Counted from the first letter of the stretch, positions 45,305 to 55,205 are shown. The stretch is DNA of 64,000 nucleotides from Catellatospora sp. TT07R-123 (GCF_018327705.1 NZ_BNEM01000001.1:1302001-1366000); one strand, 5' to 3'. The notes: generated from the sequence alone by a model not told the origin. A program made the numbers and translations.

Positions 45305-46624
45305 ATGGCTGACGCAGCACCCACCAGTAATCCGGTGAACACGGCAGTCGCCGCGAGCGGCGGGTGGGGGCGGGTGCGGCAGGGCGCGATCTACCGCGAC
45401 GGGGTCGGCGGGCGCCGCCCCGCCGTGCCGACGGCGTACCCGGAGCTGCGGGCGCGGGCCGAGCGGGTGCTCTCGCGCAAGGCGTACGCGTATGTCGCGG
45501 GCAGCGCCGGGATGGAGGCCACCGACGCGGCCAACCGGGCCGCGTTCGACCGGTGGCGGATCGTGCCCCGGATGCTGCGCGACACCTCGGCGCGCGACAC
45601 GTCGGTGGAGCTGTTCGGGCGGCGGCTGAGCTCACCGCTGCTGCTGGCCCCGATCGGGGTGCTGGAGCTGGCGCATGCCGAGGCCGATGTGGCCGTGGGC
45701 CGGGCGGCGGCAGCCGTCGGGGTGCCCTACATCCTGTCCACCCAGGCGTCGCGGCCGATGGAGGAGGTCGCGGCGGCGATGGGCGACGCGCCGCGCTGGT
45801 TCCAGCTCTACTGGAGCCGGTCGGAGGAGCTTGTCGCCAGCTTCCTGGCCCGCGCCGAGGCGGCAGGGTGCGAGGCGCTGGTGGTCACCCTGGACACGAC
45901 GCTGCTGGGCTGGCGCGCCCGCGACCTGGACCTGGGCTCGCTGCCGTTCAGCCGGGGGCAGGGCATCGCGCAGTACACCAGCGATCCGGTGTTCCTGCGG
46001 CTGGCCGCCGAGCGGGCGCGGCAGCCGAAGACCGGACCGAAGCCGCAGGTGACCCCGGCCGCGATCGGGTCGCTGATCTCGATCGCGCGGCGGCACCCGG
46101 GCAAGACGCTGCGCAACGTGGCCTCGCCGCTGCCGCGCGCCGCCGTGGAGACGTTCCTGGACGTCTTCTCGCGCCAGGACCTGACCTGGGGCGACCTGGC
46201 CCGGCTGCGGACGCTGACGAAGCTGCCGATCCTGCTCAAGGGCCTCCAGCACCCCGACGACGCCCGCCGCGCCCTGGACGCCGGGATGGACGGCGTGATC
46301 GTGTCCAACCACGGCGGACGGCAGGTCGACGGCGCGACCGGCTCGCTGGACGCGCTTCCCGGCGTCGTCGACGCGGTCGGCGGGCGGGTGCCGGTGCTGT
46401 TCGACAGCGGCGTGCGCGGCGGCGCGGACGTGGTGAAGGCGCTGGCGCTGGGCGCGCGGGCGGTCTGCGTCGGGCGGCCGTACTTCTACGGCCTGGCACT
46501 GGCCGGAGAGCAGGGCGTACGCGAGGTCGTCCAGAACCTGCGCGCCGAGCTGGACCTGACGATGGCGCTGTCCGGCTGCGCGTCGACGGCCGAGCTCAGC
46601 CCGGAGCTGCTGACCCGCGCGTGA
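45305..46624 (+). CDS. FMN-dependent alpha-hydroxy-acid oxidizing protein (lactate 2-monooxygenase-like)
   Basis: 439 residues of the TIM-barrel flavoenzyme family. Motifs: [80 protein letters not shown] with the catalytic His and Arg, and [29 protein letters not shown]. The length and N-terminus resemble lactate 2-monooxygenase more than GlcD-type oxidases. It oxidises an L-2-hydroxy acid. Its last 29 bases overlap the convergent tetR gene. Confidence 0.9.
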   Translation: MADAAPTSNPVNTAVAASGGWGRVRQGAIYRDGVGGRRPAVPTAYPELRARAERVLSRKAYAYVAGSAGMEATDAANRAAFDRWRIVPRMLRDTSARDTSVELFGRRLSSPLLLAPIGVLELAHAEADVAVGRAAAAVGVPYILSTQASRPMEEVAAAMGDAPRWFQLYWSRSEELVASFLARAEAAGCEALVVTLDTTLLGWRARDLDLGSLPFSRGQGIAQYTSDPVFLRLAAERARQPKTGPKPQVTPAAIGSLISIARRHPGKTLRNVASPLPRAAVETFLDVFSRQDLTWGDLARLRTLTKLPILLKGLQHPDDARRALDAGMDGVIVSNHGGRQVDGATGSLDALPGVVDAVGGRVPVLFDSGVRGGADVVKALALGARAVCVGRPYFYGLALAGEQGVREVVQNLRAELDLTMALSGCASTAELSPELLTRA

Positions 46625-47183
46625 GGCCGGTGAACACCACCGCGCACATCTCGTCGGCGATCTCGGCGGGGGTCTTCGGGCCGTCGGCGCGATACCAGGT
46701 CGGCATGCTGGTGGTGACCCCGAAGATCATCCACGAGACGGTCTCCGGGGACGCGGCGGCCGAGAAGTCGCCGCTGGCCTGACCGGCGCGGATGACGCCG
46801 CGGACCAGGTCCAGGTAGCGGCGCCAGTGCTCGCGCAGGGTCTGCCAGTGCGCCTGGTCCAGGCGGTTGGACTCGCGGCTGAACACGGCGGCGGCGGTGA
46901 TGTTGTCGGCCGTGCTCGCCACGACGTCGGCGACGACGGCGCGCAGCGTGGCTTCGGGGGCCAGCCCCCGGGCGAGGATCGCCTCCAGGGCGGACAGCTG
47001 CGCGGCCAGCACCGAGCCGTAGATCTCGAAGAGCAGCTCCTCCTTGGACGGGAAGTAGTAGTAGAAGCTGCCCTTGGTGAGCCCGGCCCGGGTCACCACC
47101 TGCTGCACGGACGCGCCGTCGTAGCCCGCCTCGGCGAAGACGCCGATGGCGGCGGCGACCAGGCGCGAGCGCGCGTCGTCCAT
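46596..47183 (-). CDS. TetR-family regulator of the acyl-CoA dehydrogenase operon
   Basis: 195 residues. The helix-turn-helix is [46 protein letters not shown]; the C-terminal domain resembles the TetR_C group of fatty-acid regulators. Its ATG shares one base with the stop of the acyl-CoA dehydrogenase gene, so it is the second gene of that operon and probably autoregulates it through the palindrome at 49060-49077. Confidence 0.9.
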   Translation of the reverse strand: MDDARSRLVAAAIGVFAEAGYDGASVQQVVTRAGLTKGSFYYYFPSKEELLFEIYGSVLAAQLSALEAILARGLAPEATLRAVVADVVASTADNITAAAVFSRESNRLDQAHWQTLREHWRRYLDLVRGVIRAGQASGDFSAAASPETVSWMIFGVTTSMPTWYRADGPKTPAEIADEMCAVVFTGLTRGSAAPG

Positions 47184-48994
47184 CAGAAAGCGTCCGCGGG
47201 GACGTCCATCAGCGCGTTGTCGGTGCGCTCCAGCACCGCCCGCCGGGCCGCGAGCCCCGGCAGCACGGTGACGGCGAAGAACCGGGCCACGGCGAGCTTG
47301 CCGGTGTAGAAGGCGGTGTCCGGCCCGGCCTGCGCCAGCGCCGCAGCCGCCACCGCCGCCTGCCGGGTGAGCAGGTAGCCGATGAGCAGGTCGCCGAAGC
47401 TCATCAGCAGGCGGGTCGTGTTCTGGCCGACGCGGTAGATCTCGGCGGGGCTCTCGGCGCTGTCGCGCACCCAGCCGAGCATGGTGGCGGCCATGGTGCG
47501 GACCTCGGTCAGCGCCTCGCGCAGCGCGGCGGTCTCGGTCTTGAGCTCCCCGCGCTGCTCCAGGCCGCTGACGAAATCCTCGATCTCGCCGGTGACCAGG
47601 TCGAACGCCACGCGGCGGTCACGGACGATCTTGCGGAAGAAGAAGTCCTGCCCCTGGATGCCGGTCGTGCCCTCGTACAGGGTATCGATCTTGGTGTCGC
47701 GCAGGTACTGCTCCATCGGGTAGTCCTGGAGGAACCCCGATCCGCCCAGCGTCTGGAGGGACAGCGCCAGCAGCTCGTAGGACCGCTCCGAGCCGACGCC
47801 CTTGACGATCGGCAGCAGCAGGTCGTTGACGCTGGCCCCGAGCTCGTGGCCGCGGTCGAGCCAGTCGGCGGTGTAGAGGTAGACCGCGCGCAGGCCCTCG
47901 GCGTACGCCTTCTGGAGCATCAGCATCCGGCGCACGTCCGGGTGGTTGTCGATGGTCACCCGGGGCGCGGTCTTGTCGGTCATGCGGGTCAGGTCCGCCC
48001 CCTGCACCCGCTGGCGGGCGTAGTCCAGCGCGTTGAGGTAGCCGGTCGACAGCGCGGCGATCGCCTTCACGCCGACCTGCATCCGAGCCGACTCGATCAC
48101 CTTGAACATCTGCGCGATGCCGTCGTGCACCTCCCCGACCAGCCAGCCCTTGGCCGGCACGCCGTGGGCGCCGAACGTCAGCTCGCAGGTGGTGGAGACC
48201 TTGATGCCCATCTTGTGCTCGACGTTGGTGACGAACACGCCGTTGCGCTCGCCGAGCTGCCCGGTCTGCGGGTCGACGTGGAACTTCGGCACCAGGAACA
48301 TGGACAGCCCCTTGGTGCCCGGACCGCCCGCGCCAGGGGTGTCGACCGGCCTGGCCAGCACGAAGTGCATGATGTTGTCGGCCATGTCGTGCTCGGCCGA
48401 GGTGATGAACCGCTTGACGCCCTCGAGGTGCCAGGAGCCGTCGGGCTGCGCGACCGCGCGGGTGCGCCCGGCGCCGACGTCGGAGCCCGCGTCGGGCTCG
48501 GTCAGCACCATGGTCGCGCCCCAGCCCTGCTCGATCATGTGTTCGGCGATGCGGCGCTGGTCGGGGGTGCCCATGGTGTGCAGCAGGCCGCCGAAGCCGG
48601 GGCCGCCGCCGTACATGTAGACCGGCGCGTTGGCGCCCTGGACGAGCTCGATCAGCGCCCACCACAGGGCGCGCGGCGCGGCGGTGCCCCCGGCCTCGAC
48701 CGGCAGGTCCAGGCGCCAGAACTCGGCGTCCATGTACGCGCGGTACGCCCGGCGCAGCGACTCGGGCATGGCCACGGAGAACGTGGCGGGGTCGTAGCGC
48801 GGCGGGTTGCGGTCGCCGTCGGCGTACGAGTCGGCGATGACGCCGGTGGCGAGCCGGTCCACCTCGTCGAGCATGGTCGCGGCCGTGTCCCCGTCGAGGT
48901 CGGCGAAGCGCCCGCGCCCGAGGGCGGCGCCGGTGCCGAGCACCTCGAACAGGTTGAAGCGGAGGTCGCGCACGTTGCTGCGGTAGTGGCTCAT
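47183..48994 (-). CDS. acyl-CoA dehydrogenase (long, about 600-residue type)
   Basis: 603 residues starting [24 protein letters not shown] motifs: [82 protein letters not shown], with the catalytic Glu expected in the YEGTTGIQ region. The extended N- and C-terminal parts mark the FadE5-like/DUF1974-type long enzymes used on long acyl-CoAs or similar. An ATG nine bases upstream is an alternative start, but GGGAG fits the 48994 ATG better. Confidence 0.92.
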   Translation of the reverse strand: MSHYRSNVRDLRFNLFEVLGTGAALGRGRFADLDGDTAATMLDEVDRLATGVIADSYADGDRNPPRYDPATFSVAMPESLRRAYRAYMDAEFWRLDLPVEAGGTAAPRALWWALIELVQGANAPVYMYGGGPGFGGLLHTMGTPDQRRIAEHMIEQGWGATMVLTEPDAGSDVGAGRTRAVAQPDGSWHLEGVKRFITSAEHDMADNIMHFVLARPVDTPGAGGPGTKGLSMFLVPKFHVDPQTGQLGERNGVFVTNVEHKMGIKVSTTCELTFGAHGVPAKGWLVGEVHDGIAQMFKVIESARMQVGVKAIAALSTGYLNALDYARQRVQGADLTRMTDKTAPRVTIDNHPDVRRMLMLQKAYAEGLRAVYLYTADWLDRGHELGASVNDLLLPIVKGVGSERSYELLALSLQTLGGSGFLQDYPMEQYLRDTKIDTLYEGTTGIQGQDFFFRKIVRDRRVAFDLVTGEIEDFVSGLEQRGELKTETAALREALTEVRTMAATMLGWVRDSAESPAEIYRVGQNTTRLLMSFGDLLIGYLLTRQAAVAAAALAQAGPDTAFYTGKLAVARFFAVTVLPGLAARRAVLERTDNALMDVPADAF

Positions 48995-49054
48995 CTGCGG
49001 CATCTCCCAGGGGCGGGGTGGTGACGCCCCGATCCCACCCGCCCGCCGCCCGGT

Positions 49055-49077
49055 TGTCAATACTGACCGGTCGGTAT
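49055..49077 (-). promoter_or_regulatory. TetR operator overlapping the acyl-CoA dehydrogenase promoter
   Basis: Positions 49060-49077 read ATACTGACCGGTCGGTAT, an 18-bp palindrome with a single mismatched pair. TTGACA on the minus strand (49060-49055) abuts it as the minus-35, so a bound dimer would block polymerase. The form TACYGACCGGTCRGTA is typical of TetR-family lipid regulators. Confidence 0.75.
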
Positions 49078-49091
49078 GTGTCGTCGGCGCA

Positions 49092-49166
49092 GGGGGATGA
49101 TCGCGGTCTGCGGTCGTTTTCTGCCGTCCTGGCGCGCGCTCGGACCACAGACGGCGATCATCCCCC
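49092..49166. repeat. intergenic inverted repeat with 24-bp arms
   Basis: Arms 49092-49115 and 49143-49166 are complementary at 22 of 24 positions, starting GGGGGATGATCGC. The 27-base loop is unremarkable. It lies between two divergent genes, in the leader region of the EAL-DICT gene, where a simple terminator is not expected. Confidence 0.7.
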
Positions 49167-49290
49167 ACGCCGCCGATCGCACATATCAGCGCGAAAGGTG
49201 CGAATCGTGCCGTGTCGGGCACTACCCTGGGACGAGCGGAAGGCCGCAAAGATCAACAAGCAGGGCGGGCACGCCCCAGAGGAGTCGTCC

Positions 49291-50532
49291 ATGGCCGACG
49301 GTCGGTCGTCCGAGGCCGAGTTCGACGCGCTGATGCGGCGCGCCGCGCTCTATCCGGTGTTCCAGCCGGTCGTCGACCTGAGCACGGGCGACACCGTCGG
49401 CTACGAGGCGCTGATCCGCGGCCCGTCGGGCACCGCCTTCGCCACCCCGGAGCGCCTGTTCCGGCAGGGCGCCAAGGCCGGGCGGCTGGCCGAGCTCGAC
49501 TGGGTCTGCCGTGCCGCCGTATGCCGCGCCGCGATCGCCTCCTGCCTGCCCCGGTATGTGCCGCTGTTCGTCAACACCGAGCCGGCCGCGCTGCTCACCC
49601 CGGCCCCGGCCCAGCTCATCGAGACGTTCCAGGGTGCGGCGCAGCAGTTGCAGGTCGTCGTCGAGATCTCCGCCCGGACGCTGGCCGAGGACCCGGCCGG
49701 GCTGCTCGCGGCGGTCTCGGGGGTGAGAGCCTCGGGGCTGCGCGTCGTGCTGGAGGACGTGGGCGACGAGAGCGTGCTGTCGATGCTGCCGCTGCTGAGC
49801 CCCGACGTGATCAAGTTCGACCGCGAGATCGTGCAGGACCGCACCACCCCGTCGGTGTCGGCGGTGGTCAACGCGGTGCTGGCCGAGGCCGAGCGCACCG
49901 GCGCCACGGTGGTGGCCGAGGGCATCGAGTCCGAGCAGCATCTCGCGGCCGCCCGGTCGATGGGCGCGACCCTGGGCCAGGGCTGGTTCTTCGGCCGCCC
50001 CGAGCCGCTGCCCGCCGAGCTGCCCGCCCAGGGCGCCGACCTGCCGCGGGTGCCGGTGGCCGAGGACGGCGGCACGCCGTACGAGATCGCCGCCGGACGC
50101 CGTCCGGTGCACCGCGCCGACCGGGACACCCTGGGCCACCTCAGCCGGCACCTGGAGAACCAGTGCCCGCGCCTGCCGGAGCCGCCGGTGCTGCTGGCCG
50201 CGTTCCAGCAGGCCGACCGGTTCGACGAGGCGACCGGTGAGCGGTACCGGCCGCTGGCGGAGCGGTCGGCCCTGACCGCGGTCTTCGCGCGGGGCATCGC
50301 CGACGCACCGGGCGACAGCATCTCGGGTGTACGGCTGGCCGACGACGATCCGCTGACCCGCGAATGGACGGTCGTGGTGGTGGGCGCCCACTTCGCGGGC
50401 GGCCTGTTCGCCACCGAGCGCGACCCGGGCCAGTACGACTACGTGCTCACCTACGACCGGGCGACGGTGCTGGCCGCCGCCCTGCCGCTGCTGCGGCGGA
50501 TGATGCCGGAGGGTGCCGCGACCTTCTGGTGA
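49291..50532 (+). CDS. EAL-DICT domain protein (cyclic-di-GMP phosphodiesterase-type)
   Basis: 413 residues. The EAL domain (about 10-240) has YEALIRGP, FVNTEP, VVEIS, VIKFDRE, AEGIE and LGQGWFFGRPEP, so most c-di-GMP and metal residues are present. The DDFG segment reads LEDVGDE, with Glu replacing the first Asp. A C-terminal DICT domain (about 270-410) is recognised from HLSRHLENQC...LLAAFQQADRF, DDPLTREWTVVVVGAHFAGGLFA and YDYVLTYDRATV. DICT is a sensory domain found with GGDEF/EAL. AGAGGAG precedes the ATG. Activity is uncertain because of the substitution. Confidence 0.85.
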   Translation: MADGRSSEAEFDALMRRAALYPVFQPVVDLSTGDTVGYEALIRGPSGTAFATPERLFRQGAKAGRLAELDWVCRAAVCRAAIASCLPRYVPLFVNTEPAALLTPAPAQLIETFQGAAQQLQVVVEISARTLAEDPAGLLAAVSGVRASGLRVVLEDVGDESVLSMLPLLSPDVIKFDREIVQDRTTPSVSAVVNAVLAEAERTGATVVAEGIESEQHLAAARSMGATLGQGWFFGRPEPLPAELPAQGADLPRVPVAEDGGTPYEIAAGRRPVHRADRDTLGHLSRHLENQCPRLPEPPVLLAAFQQADRFDEATGERYRPLAERSALTAVFARGIADAPGDSISGVRLADDDPLTREWTVVVVGAHFAGGLFATERDPGQYDYVLTYDRATVLAAALPLLRRMMPEGAATFW

Positions 50533-50618
50533 CATGGGCTTCGCCACGGGGCGCGACGAGCGCTGGACACGGGTTCCTACTGTCGCTGCCGAATCTGTAG
50601 CGTCCGAAGGAGAAGCCT

Positions 50619-51911
50619 GTGCACATCTCCGCGCACCTCGACGTCGACGTGGTGGCCGTCGAGACCGACGACCAGCTGTCGGTGCTCATCGAACTGACCG
50701 CCCCGCCCGCCGCCGACGACGGCACGCCGAGGCAGCCGTCGACGCTGCAGGTGGTGCTGGACCGCAGCGGCTCCATGCGGGGCGGCCGGCTCGACGGTGC
50801 CAAGGCCGCGCTGCTGGGCCTGATCGACCGGTTGTCGCCGCAGGACAACTTCGGCCTGGTCGCGTTCGACGACCGGGTCGAGGTGACGGTGCCCGCCGGG
50901 CCACTGGCCGACAAGGCCGCCGCCAAGCGCGCGATCGAGCAGCTCACCCCGCGCGGCAGCACCGACCTGTCGGCCGGATACCTGCGCGGGCTCCAGGAGG
51001 CGCAGCGGGTGGCCGGGCCCGGCGGGGGCAGCCTGCTGCTGGTGTCCGACGGGCACGCCAACGCCGGGGTGACCGATCCGGACACCCTGGCCGGGGTCGC
51101 CGCCAAGGCGTACGCCGGGAAGATCACCTCCACCACGCTGGGGTTCGGGCTCGGCTACGACGAGCGGCTGCTGTCGGCGATCGCGCGGGGCGGGTCCGGC
51201 AACGAGCTGTTCGCCGAGGAGGCCGACACCGCCGGGGCGCTGATCGCCGGGGAGGTCGACGGCCTGCTGTCGCAGACGGCCCAGGCGGCCTCGCTGCGGA
51301 TCACCGTGTCGCCGCAGGTGCGGTCGGTCCAGATCGTCAACGACCTGCCGGTGACGGCGGCCGGTGACGCGGTGCTGGCCGAGCTCGGCAGCTTCTACGC
51401 CGAGGAGACGCGCAAGCTGCTGCTGGTGTTCGACATCCCGGCGATCGCGGCCCTCGGGCTGGCCGAGGTGGCGGTGTGCGAGTTCACCTGGGTCGAGCTG
51501 CCGTCGCTGACCCAGCACACGGTACGGGTCCCGCTGCACGTCAACGTGGTGCCGGGCGACCAGGCGGCGGGCCGGGTGCCCGACGCGACGGTCCGCACCG
51601 AGCTGGTGTACCTCCAGGTGCAGCAGGCCAAGCGGCGCGCGTCGCGGCACCTGAGCACCGGGGCGTCCGGGGCGGCGCTGGACGAGATCCGCCAGGCGCA
51701 GCGCGCGGTGGACGCGGCGATGGCGGCCGCGCCCGACGCGCTGCGCGCCGACCTGGTCGAGGAGTCGTCGTCGCTGGCGTACCTGGCGGAGCAGACCGAG
51801 CAGGGTGACCTCGCGCGGGCGGCGAAGTACTCGTCGTCGAACGCGGCGTACAAGTCGCGCAGCCGGGGCCGCGAGGTCCCGCCGCAGGGGCCGAGCCAGC
51901 CGAACGCGTGA
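50619..51911 (+). CDS. von Willebrand factor type A domain protein
   Basis: 430 residues from a GTG with AAGGAG. The vWA domain (about 40-215) has the MIDAS motif DRSGSM, the Thr in RGSTDLSAG and Asp in LLLVSDGHANAG. A beta-rich domain follows (SLRITVSPQVRSVQIVNDLP...) and then a helical C-terminus. No signal peptide or TM. This VIT-less, cytosolic type is frequent in actinomycetes and probably mediates metal-dependent protein assembly. Partner unknown. Confidence 0.86.
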   Translation: MHISAHLDVDVVAVETDDQLSVLIELTAPPAADDGTPRQPSTLQVVLDRSGSMRGGRLDGAKAALLGLIDRLSPQDNFGLVAFDDRVEVTVPAGPLADKAAAKRAIEQLTPRGSTDLSAGYLRGLQEAQRVAGPGGGSLLLVSDGHANAGVTDPDTLAGVAAKAYAGKITSTTLGFGLGYDERLLSAIARGGSGNELFAEEADTAGALIAGEVDGLLSQTAQAASLRITVSPQVRSVQIVNDLPVTAAGDAVLAELGSFYAEETRKLLLVFDIPAIAALGLAEVAVCEFTWVELPSLTQHTVRVPLHVNVVPGDQAAGRVPDATVRTELVYLQVQQAKRRASRHLSTGASGAALDEIRQAQRAVDAAMAAAPDALRADLVEESSSLAYLAEQTEQGDLARAAKYSSSNAAYKSRSRGREVPPQGPSQPNA

Positions 51912-52014
51912 GGCACCGCGGTGACCAGGTTCGAGGCTGCATGTCACCTTGCCGGTCGCCTGACCTGGCCGAACCGTCACCCACGGCGGCCGCAGCGCCT
52001 AGAGTCAGCGGCAT

Positions 52015-52677
52015 ATGAAGGCCTCGCAAAGGCTGATGGGCCGCCACGCACCGGCGCTGCGCCGCGCCGTCGTGGCCGGCTGCCTGGGGATCATCACGGC
52101 GCTGGCGGTCACGACCTTCGCGTCCTGGCAGCTGGCCCTGGTCGCCGGCTGGGACGCCACCGCCCTCACCTTCCTCATCGCCGTCTGGCCGATGGTGCTG
52201 ACCAGCGACGCCGAAGCCACCGAGGAGATGGCCTCCACCGAGGACGACACCCGCACCGCGGCCACGCTGGTGCTGCTCGCCGCCAGTGTCGGCAGCATCC
52301 TGGGCGTCGTGGCGACCCTGCCGTCGGCCGCGCACGAGCACGGGCTGCGCAAGGGCGCGCTGATCGCGGTGGCGGTGCTCACGATCCTGCTGTCGTGGAT
52401 CGTCGTCAACACCGTCTTCCTGCTGCGCTACGCCGACCTGCAGTATTCGCCGCGCAGCGACGGCATCGACTTCGGCCCGGCCACCGGCGCACACCCCACC
52501 TATCTGGACTTCGCCTACGTCGCGTTCACCATCGGCATGACCTACCAGGTCTCGGACACCACCATCCGCGATCCGCGCATCCGGCGCACCATCATCGTGC
52601 ACTCGCTGCTGGCGTACCTGTTCGGCGTGGTGATCGTCGCGGGCGCGATCAACCTGTTCTCCGGGCTGGCCCGCTGA
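52015..52677 (+). CDS. DUF1345 membrane protein
   Basis: 220 residues with five to six TM segments. The domain signature is ALTFLIAVWPMVLTSDAEATEEMASTEDDTRTAATLVLLAASVGSI and YLDFAYVAFTIGMTYQVSDTTIRDPRIRRTIIVHSLLAYLFGVVIVAGAINLFSGL. All are typical of DUF1345. Function unknown. Confidence 0.9.
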   Translation: MKASQRLMGRHAPALRRAVVAGCLGIITALAVTTFASWQLALVAGWDATALTFLIAVWPMVLTSDAEATEEMASTEDDTRTAATLVLLAASVGSILGVVATLPSAAHEHGLRKGALIAVAVLTILLSWIVVNTVFLLRYADLQYSPRSDGIDFGPATGAHPTYLDFAYVAFTIGMTYQVSDTTIRDPRIRRTIIVHSLLAYLFGVVIVAGAINLFSGLAR

Positions 52678-52738
52678 GGTGTCGGCATGGCGTCTCGGCG
52701 GCGGGCGGACGCCGGACGCGGTCCTAACATCCACCGGT

Positions 52739-53221
52739 ATGAGGCTCCGAATCGCCCTCGCCAGCACCGTCGCGGTGCTCGCATCGATCCTCGTGGCGCC
52801 CGCCGCCGCGCACGCCGCCCCCGACTCCATCGCCTGCTCGGCCGCGGGCAGCTACAGCAAGGTCATCGGCGGCACCCCCACCACCTTCTGGCTCGTGGGC
52901 ACCGTCGGCAGCTACCGCTACTGGCACGTGGTGCTGCCCTCGGGCGGCGAGCTGTACCAGCGCAGCTACGTCGTGCGGTGCAGCGGCGACACCATCGCCT
53001 GGTCGGCCGACCTCACCCCGACCAGCGGCGACGCCGACCACTGCGGCACCACCTCCACCACGCTGTCCCAGTACGTCGGGTCGCACACGGGCCTCGTCCC
53101 GTTCCTGTCCTGGTACCTGGAGTACGACTACCACTACTGGCACGTCAAGCGCTGGGTGTTCACGGGCACGTTCGCGGTGCTGGTGTACGACCACTCCGAG
53201 GTGGCCGCCTGCCTGACCTGA
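52739..53221 (+). CDS. secreted protein of unknown function
   Basis: 160 residues with a signal peptide (MRLRIALASTVAVLASILVAPAAAHA). The mature domain has a repeated Y-x-Y-W-H-V pattern (YRYWHVV and YHYWHVK) and Cys at about 33, 81, 101 and 158 that could pair. The pattern resembles small secreted actinobacterial lectin-like or enterotoxin-like domains, but I cannot name a family. A 14-bp hairpin follows. Confidence 0.72.
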   Translation: MRLRIALASTVAVLASILVAPAAAHAAPDSIACSAAGSYSKVIGGTPTTFWLVGTVGSYRYWHVVLPSGGELYQRSYVVRCSGDTIAWSADLTPTSGDADHCGTTSTTLSQYVGSHTGLVPFLSWYLEYDYHYWHVKRWVFTGTFAVLVYDHSEVAACLT

Positions 53222-53245
53222 CCGTCAGGTCGACCGGTCGAGCTG

Positions 53246-53276
53246 CGACAGGATCACCGGATCGGTGATCCTGTCG
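53246..53276. terminator. bidirectional hairpin terminator
   Basis: CGACAGGATCACCG (53246-53259) pairs exactly with 53263-53276 over a three-base loop, between the secreted-protein gene and the convergent GAF-GGDEF gene. Confidence 0.8.
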
Positions 53277-53303
53277 TCGCCGAGCAGCAGCCCGTACGGG
53301 TGC

Positions 53304-54695
53304 TCAGGCCGACACGCGCACCTCGATCTGGTCCTCCTGCTTGGCCAGGTACATCGCGTCGTCGGCGCGGCGCAGCGTCACCTCGGCGGGCTCGCCGCGG
53401 CGGCGTACGGCGACCCCGACGCTAATCGCGTTCCCCACCTCCCGCGCGGCCGCGGCCAGCCGCCGCGCGACCCGTGTCGCCTCGGTCTCGTCCGGGACGT
53501 CGAGCACCGCCACGAACTCGTCGCCGCCCACCCGGAACAGCTCGTCACCGGCGCGCAGCGTCCCGCGCAGGGCCTTGGCGAGCCGGATCAGCAACCGGTC
53601 CCCGGCCGCGTGGCCCATCGTGTCGTTGACCTTCTTGAAGTCGTCGATGTCGACGACCAGCAGCGCGGTGCGCCCGGCACGGGCGGCGGCCAGGCGCTCG
53701 GTGAACGGGCCGAGGTGCGGCAGGCCGGTCAGCGGATCGGAGTCGGCCATCGACTTCAGATGGTCCAGCGTGGACAGCCGCTCGTAGCAGACGGCGGCGT
53801 TGGCCATGAGCAGTTGCAGCACGCTGACGGTGCCGGAGCCGACCCGGACGGCGAGCCGATCCATGATCAGCATGGCCGCGTCGGCGAGCGGGCTCTCGGC
53901 CGTGCCGCGTACGGGCACGGCCACCAGCGTGCGCACGCCCGCCCCGATCAGCGGCTCGAAGCCCCTGGCGTCCAGCAGGTCCGGATCGCCCAGGGTGTGC
54001 CCGGCACCGTGGCGGCACACCGCGTCGATCATCTCCGACAGCCGGTGCGGTTCGAGGCCCGCCACGTGCGCGGCCAGGTCGGGGGTGTCCGGGGCGGTGT
54101 ACCCGGCGGCGAGGGCGAGGTCGGGCACCAGCCACTCCGTCGTGTCGGCGGCCCGCCGGACCAGCAGCGCCGCACTGCCCAGGCCGGAGACGTCCACGGC
54201 CGCCTCGCAGGCCAGCTCGGCCAGCTCGCGCCGGTCGCGGGCGTCGGCGAAGGCGAGGGTGTATCGCAGCGTGCGCTCCGCCCGCGACTCCACGGGCGGT
54301 CCGCCCAGTTCGGCGATGCGCTCACCGAGCCGCAGGCCGAGGTCGACCAGTCCGTTGCGCCACTCGTCCAGCCCCGGCATGAGCCGGTCGAACTCCAGGT
54401 TGAGCACGCCGATCGGGGACTGGGCCTGGCGGCGGATCGGCGCGCAGACCACGGACCCGACCGGCAGGCGCTGGTGCAGGCCCGCGTACTCGATGGAGGC
54501 GTCGCCGATGGAGACGGCCCGGCCGGTGGCCAGCACGCGGCCGACGATGCCGTAGTGCACCGGCACGGTCTGCGGCGCCTGCCACGCGCCGCTGCACGCG
54601 ACCAGCGACAGGTGGGTGCCCGACACCAGCAGCGCGTCGACGGGGCTGCGGGTGTGCGCGTTGAGGATCGATACGGCCGTGTTGCAGGCACGCAC
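53304..54695 (-). CDS. GAF-GGDEF diguanylate cyclase
   Basis: 463 residues as annotated from a GTG. Two GAF-like domains (about 1-130 and 145-300) are followed by a GGDEF domain: DSDPLTGLPHLGPF, LLVVDIDDFKKVNDTMGHAAGD, then FRVGGDEFVAV with an intact active site. RAGD five residues before GGDEF is the inhibitory I-site. It should make c-di-GMP in response to a small ligand. The true start is likely further upstream: the coding pattern continues (NIFDDVALAIADCDSAV) to a stop near 54780, with no ATG, GTG or TTG. An ATC at 54752 lies six bases after GGGGGAGA. Confidence 0.88.
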   Translation of the reverse strand: MRACNTAVSILNAHTRSPVDALLVSGTHLSLVACSGAWQAPQTVPVHYGIVGRVLATGRAVSIGDASIEYAGLHQRLPVGSVVCAPIRRQAQSPIGVLNLEFDRLMPGLDEWRNGLVDLGLRLGERIAELGGPPVESRAERTLRYTLAFADARDRRELAELACEAAVDVSGLGSAALLVRRAADTTEWLVPDLALAAGYTAPDTPDLAAHVAGLEPHRLSEMIDAVCRHGAGHTLGDPDLLDARGFEPLIGAGVRTLVAVPVRGTAESPLADAAMLIMDRLAVRVGSGTVSVLQLLMANAAVCYERLSTLDHLKSMADSDPLTGLPHLGPFTERLAAARAGRTALLVVDIDDFKKVNDTMGHAAGDRLLIRLAKALRGTLRAGDELFRVGGDEFVAVLDVPDETEATRVARRLAAAAREVGNAISVGVAVRRRGEPAEVTLRRADDAMYLAKQEDQIEVRVSA

Positions 54696-54818
54696 CGCCG
54701 AGTCGCAGTCGGCGATGGCCAGCGCGACGTCGTCGAAGATGTTCGGCCCGATCGTCTCTCCCCCGCCGCTGCTCCGGGCGATTCACACCGATTACGATGC
54801 TACGCCCGTTTCACTGTT

Positions 54819-55205
54819 TCAGTTGGGCGGCGCCGGGGTCAGCGCGGCGGTACGCGCCAGCAGGTGCAGGAACGCGTCCAACCGGCGCTCGGCGTCGGCC
54901 AGCTCCGCGTCGAGATCCGGATGCGCCTGGTAGAGCACCTGGTCCGACCAGAAGTCGTCGGTCAGTTCGCCCAGTTCCCGCAGCTCGCCTTCGTCGATCG
55001 TGCGGCGGCACGCCTCAGCCAGCGGTCCGCCGTGACCCGCGAGCGCGAGCAGGACCCGGTCGATGCGCTCGACCGCGAACCGGACCCGGCACAGCCGGTG
55101 GGTGAGATCGGTGCCGTGACGGATCACGTCGATCTCTGCGTGCAGTGCCGCGGCGAGCTCCCGCTCGCGGTCGTCCCATACCACACTGCCGTACATATAG
55201 GCCAT
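54819..55205 (-). CDS. hypothetical helical protein
   Basis: 128 residues, mostly alpha-helical: RERELAAALHAEIDVIRHGTDLTHRLCRVRFAVERIDRVLLALAGHGG, then ELADAERRLDAFLHLLARTAAL. No signal peptide or TM; no family recognised. TATACG ends six bases before the ATG at 55205 and there is no Shine-Dalgarno sequence, so translation is probably leaderless. A second ATG lies at 55196. Located behind the GAF-GGDEF gene's promoter but transcribed in the same direction. Confidence 0.65.
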   Translation of the reverse strand: MAYMYGSVVWDDRERELAAALHAEIDVIRHGTDLTHRLCRVRFAVERIDRVLLALAGHGGPLAEACRRTIDEGELRELGELTDDFWSDQVLYQAHPDLDAELADAERRLDAFLHLLARTAALTPAPPN

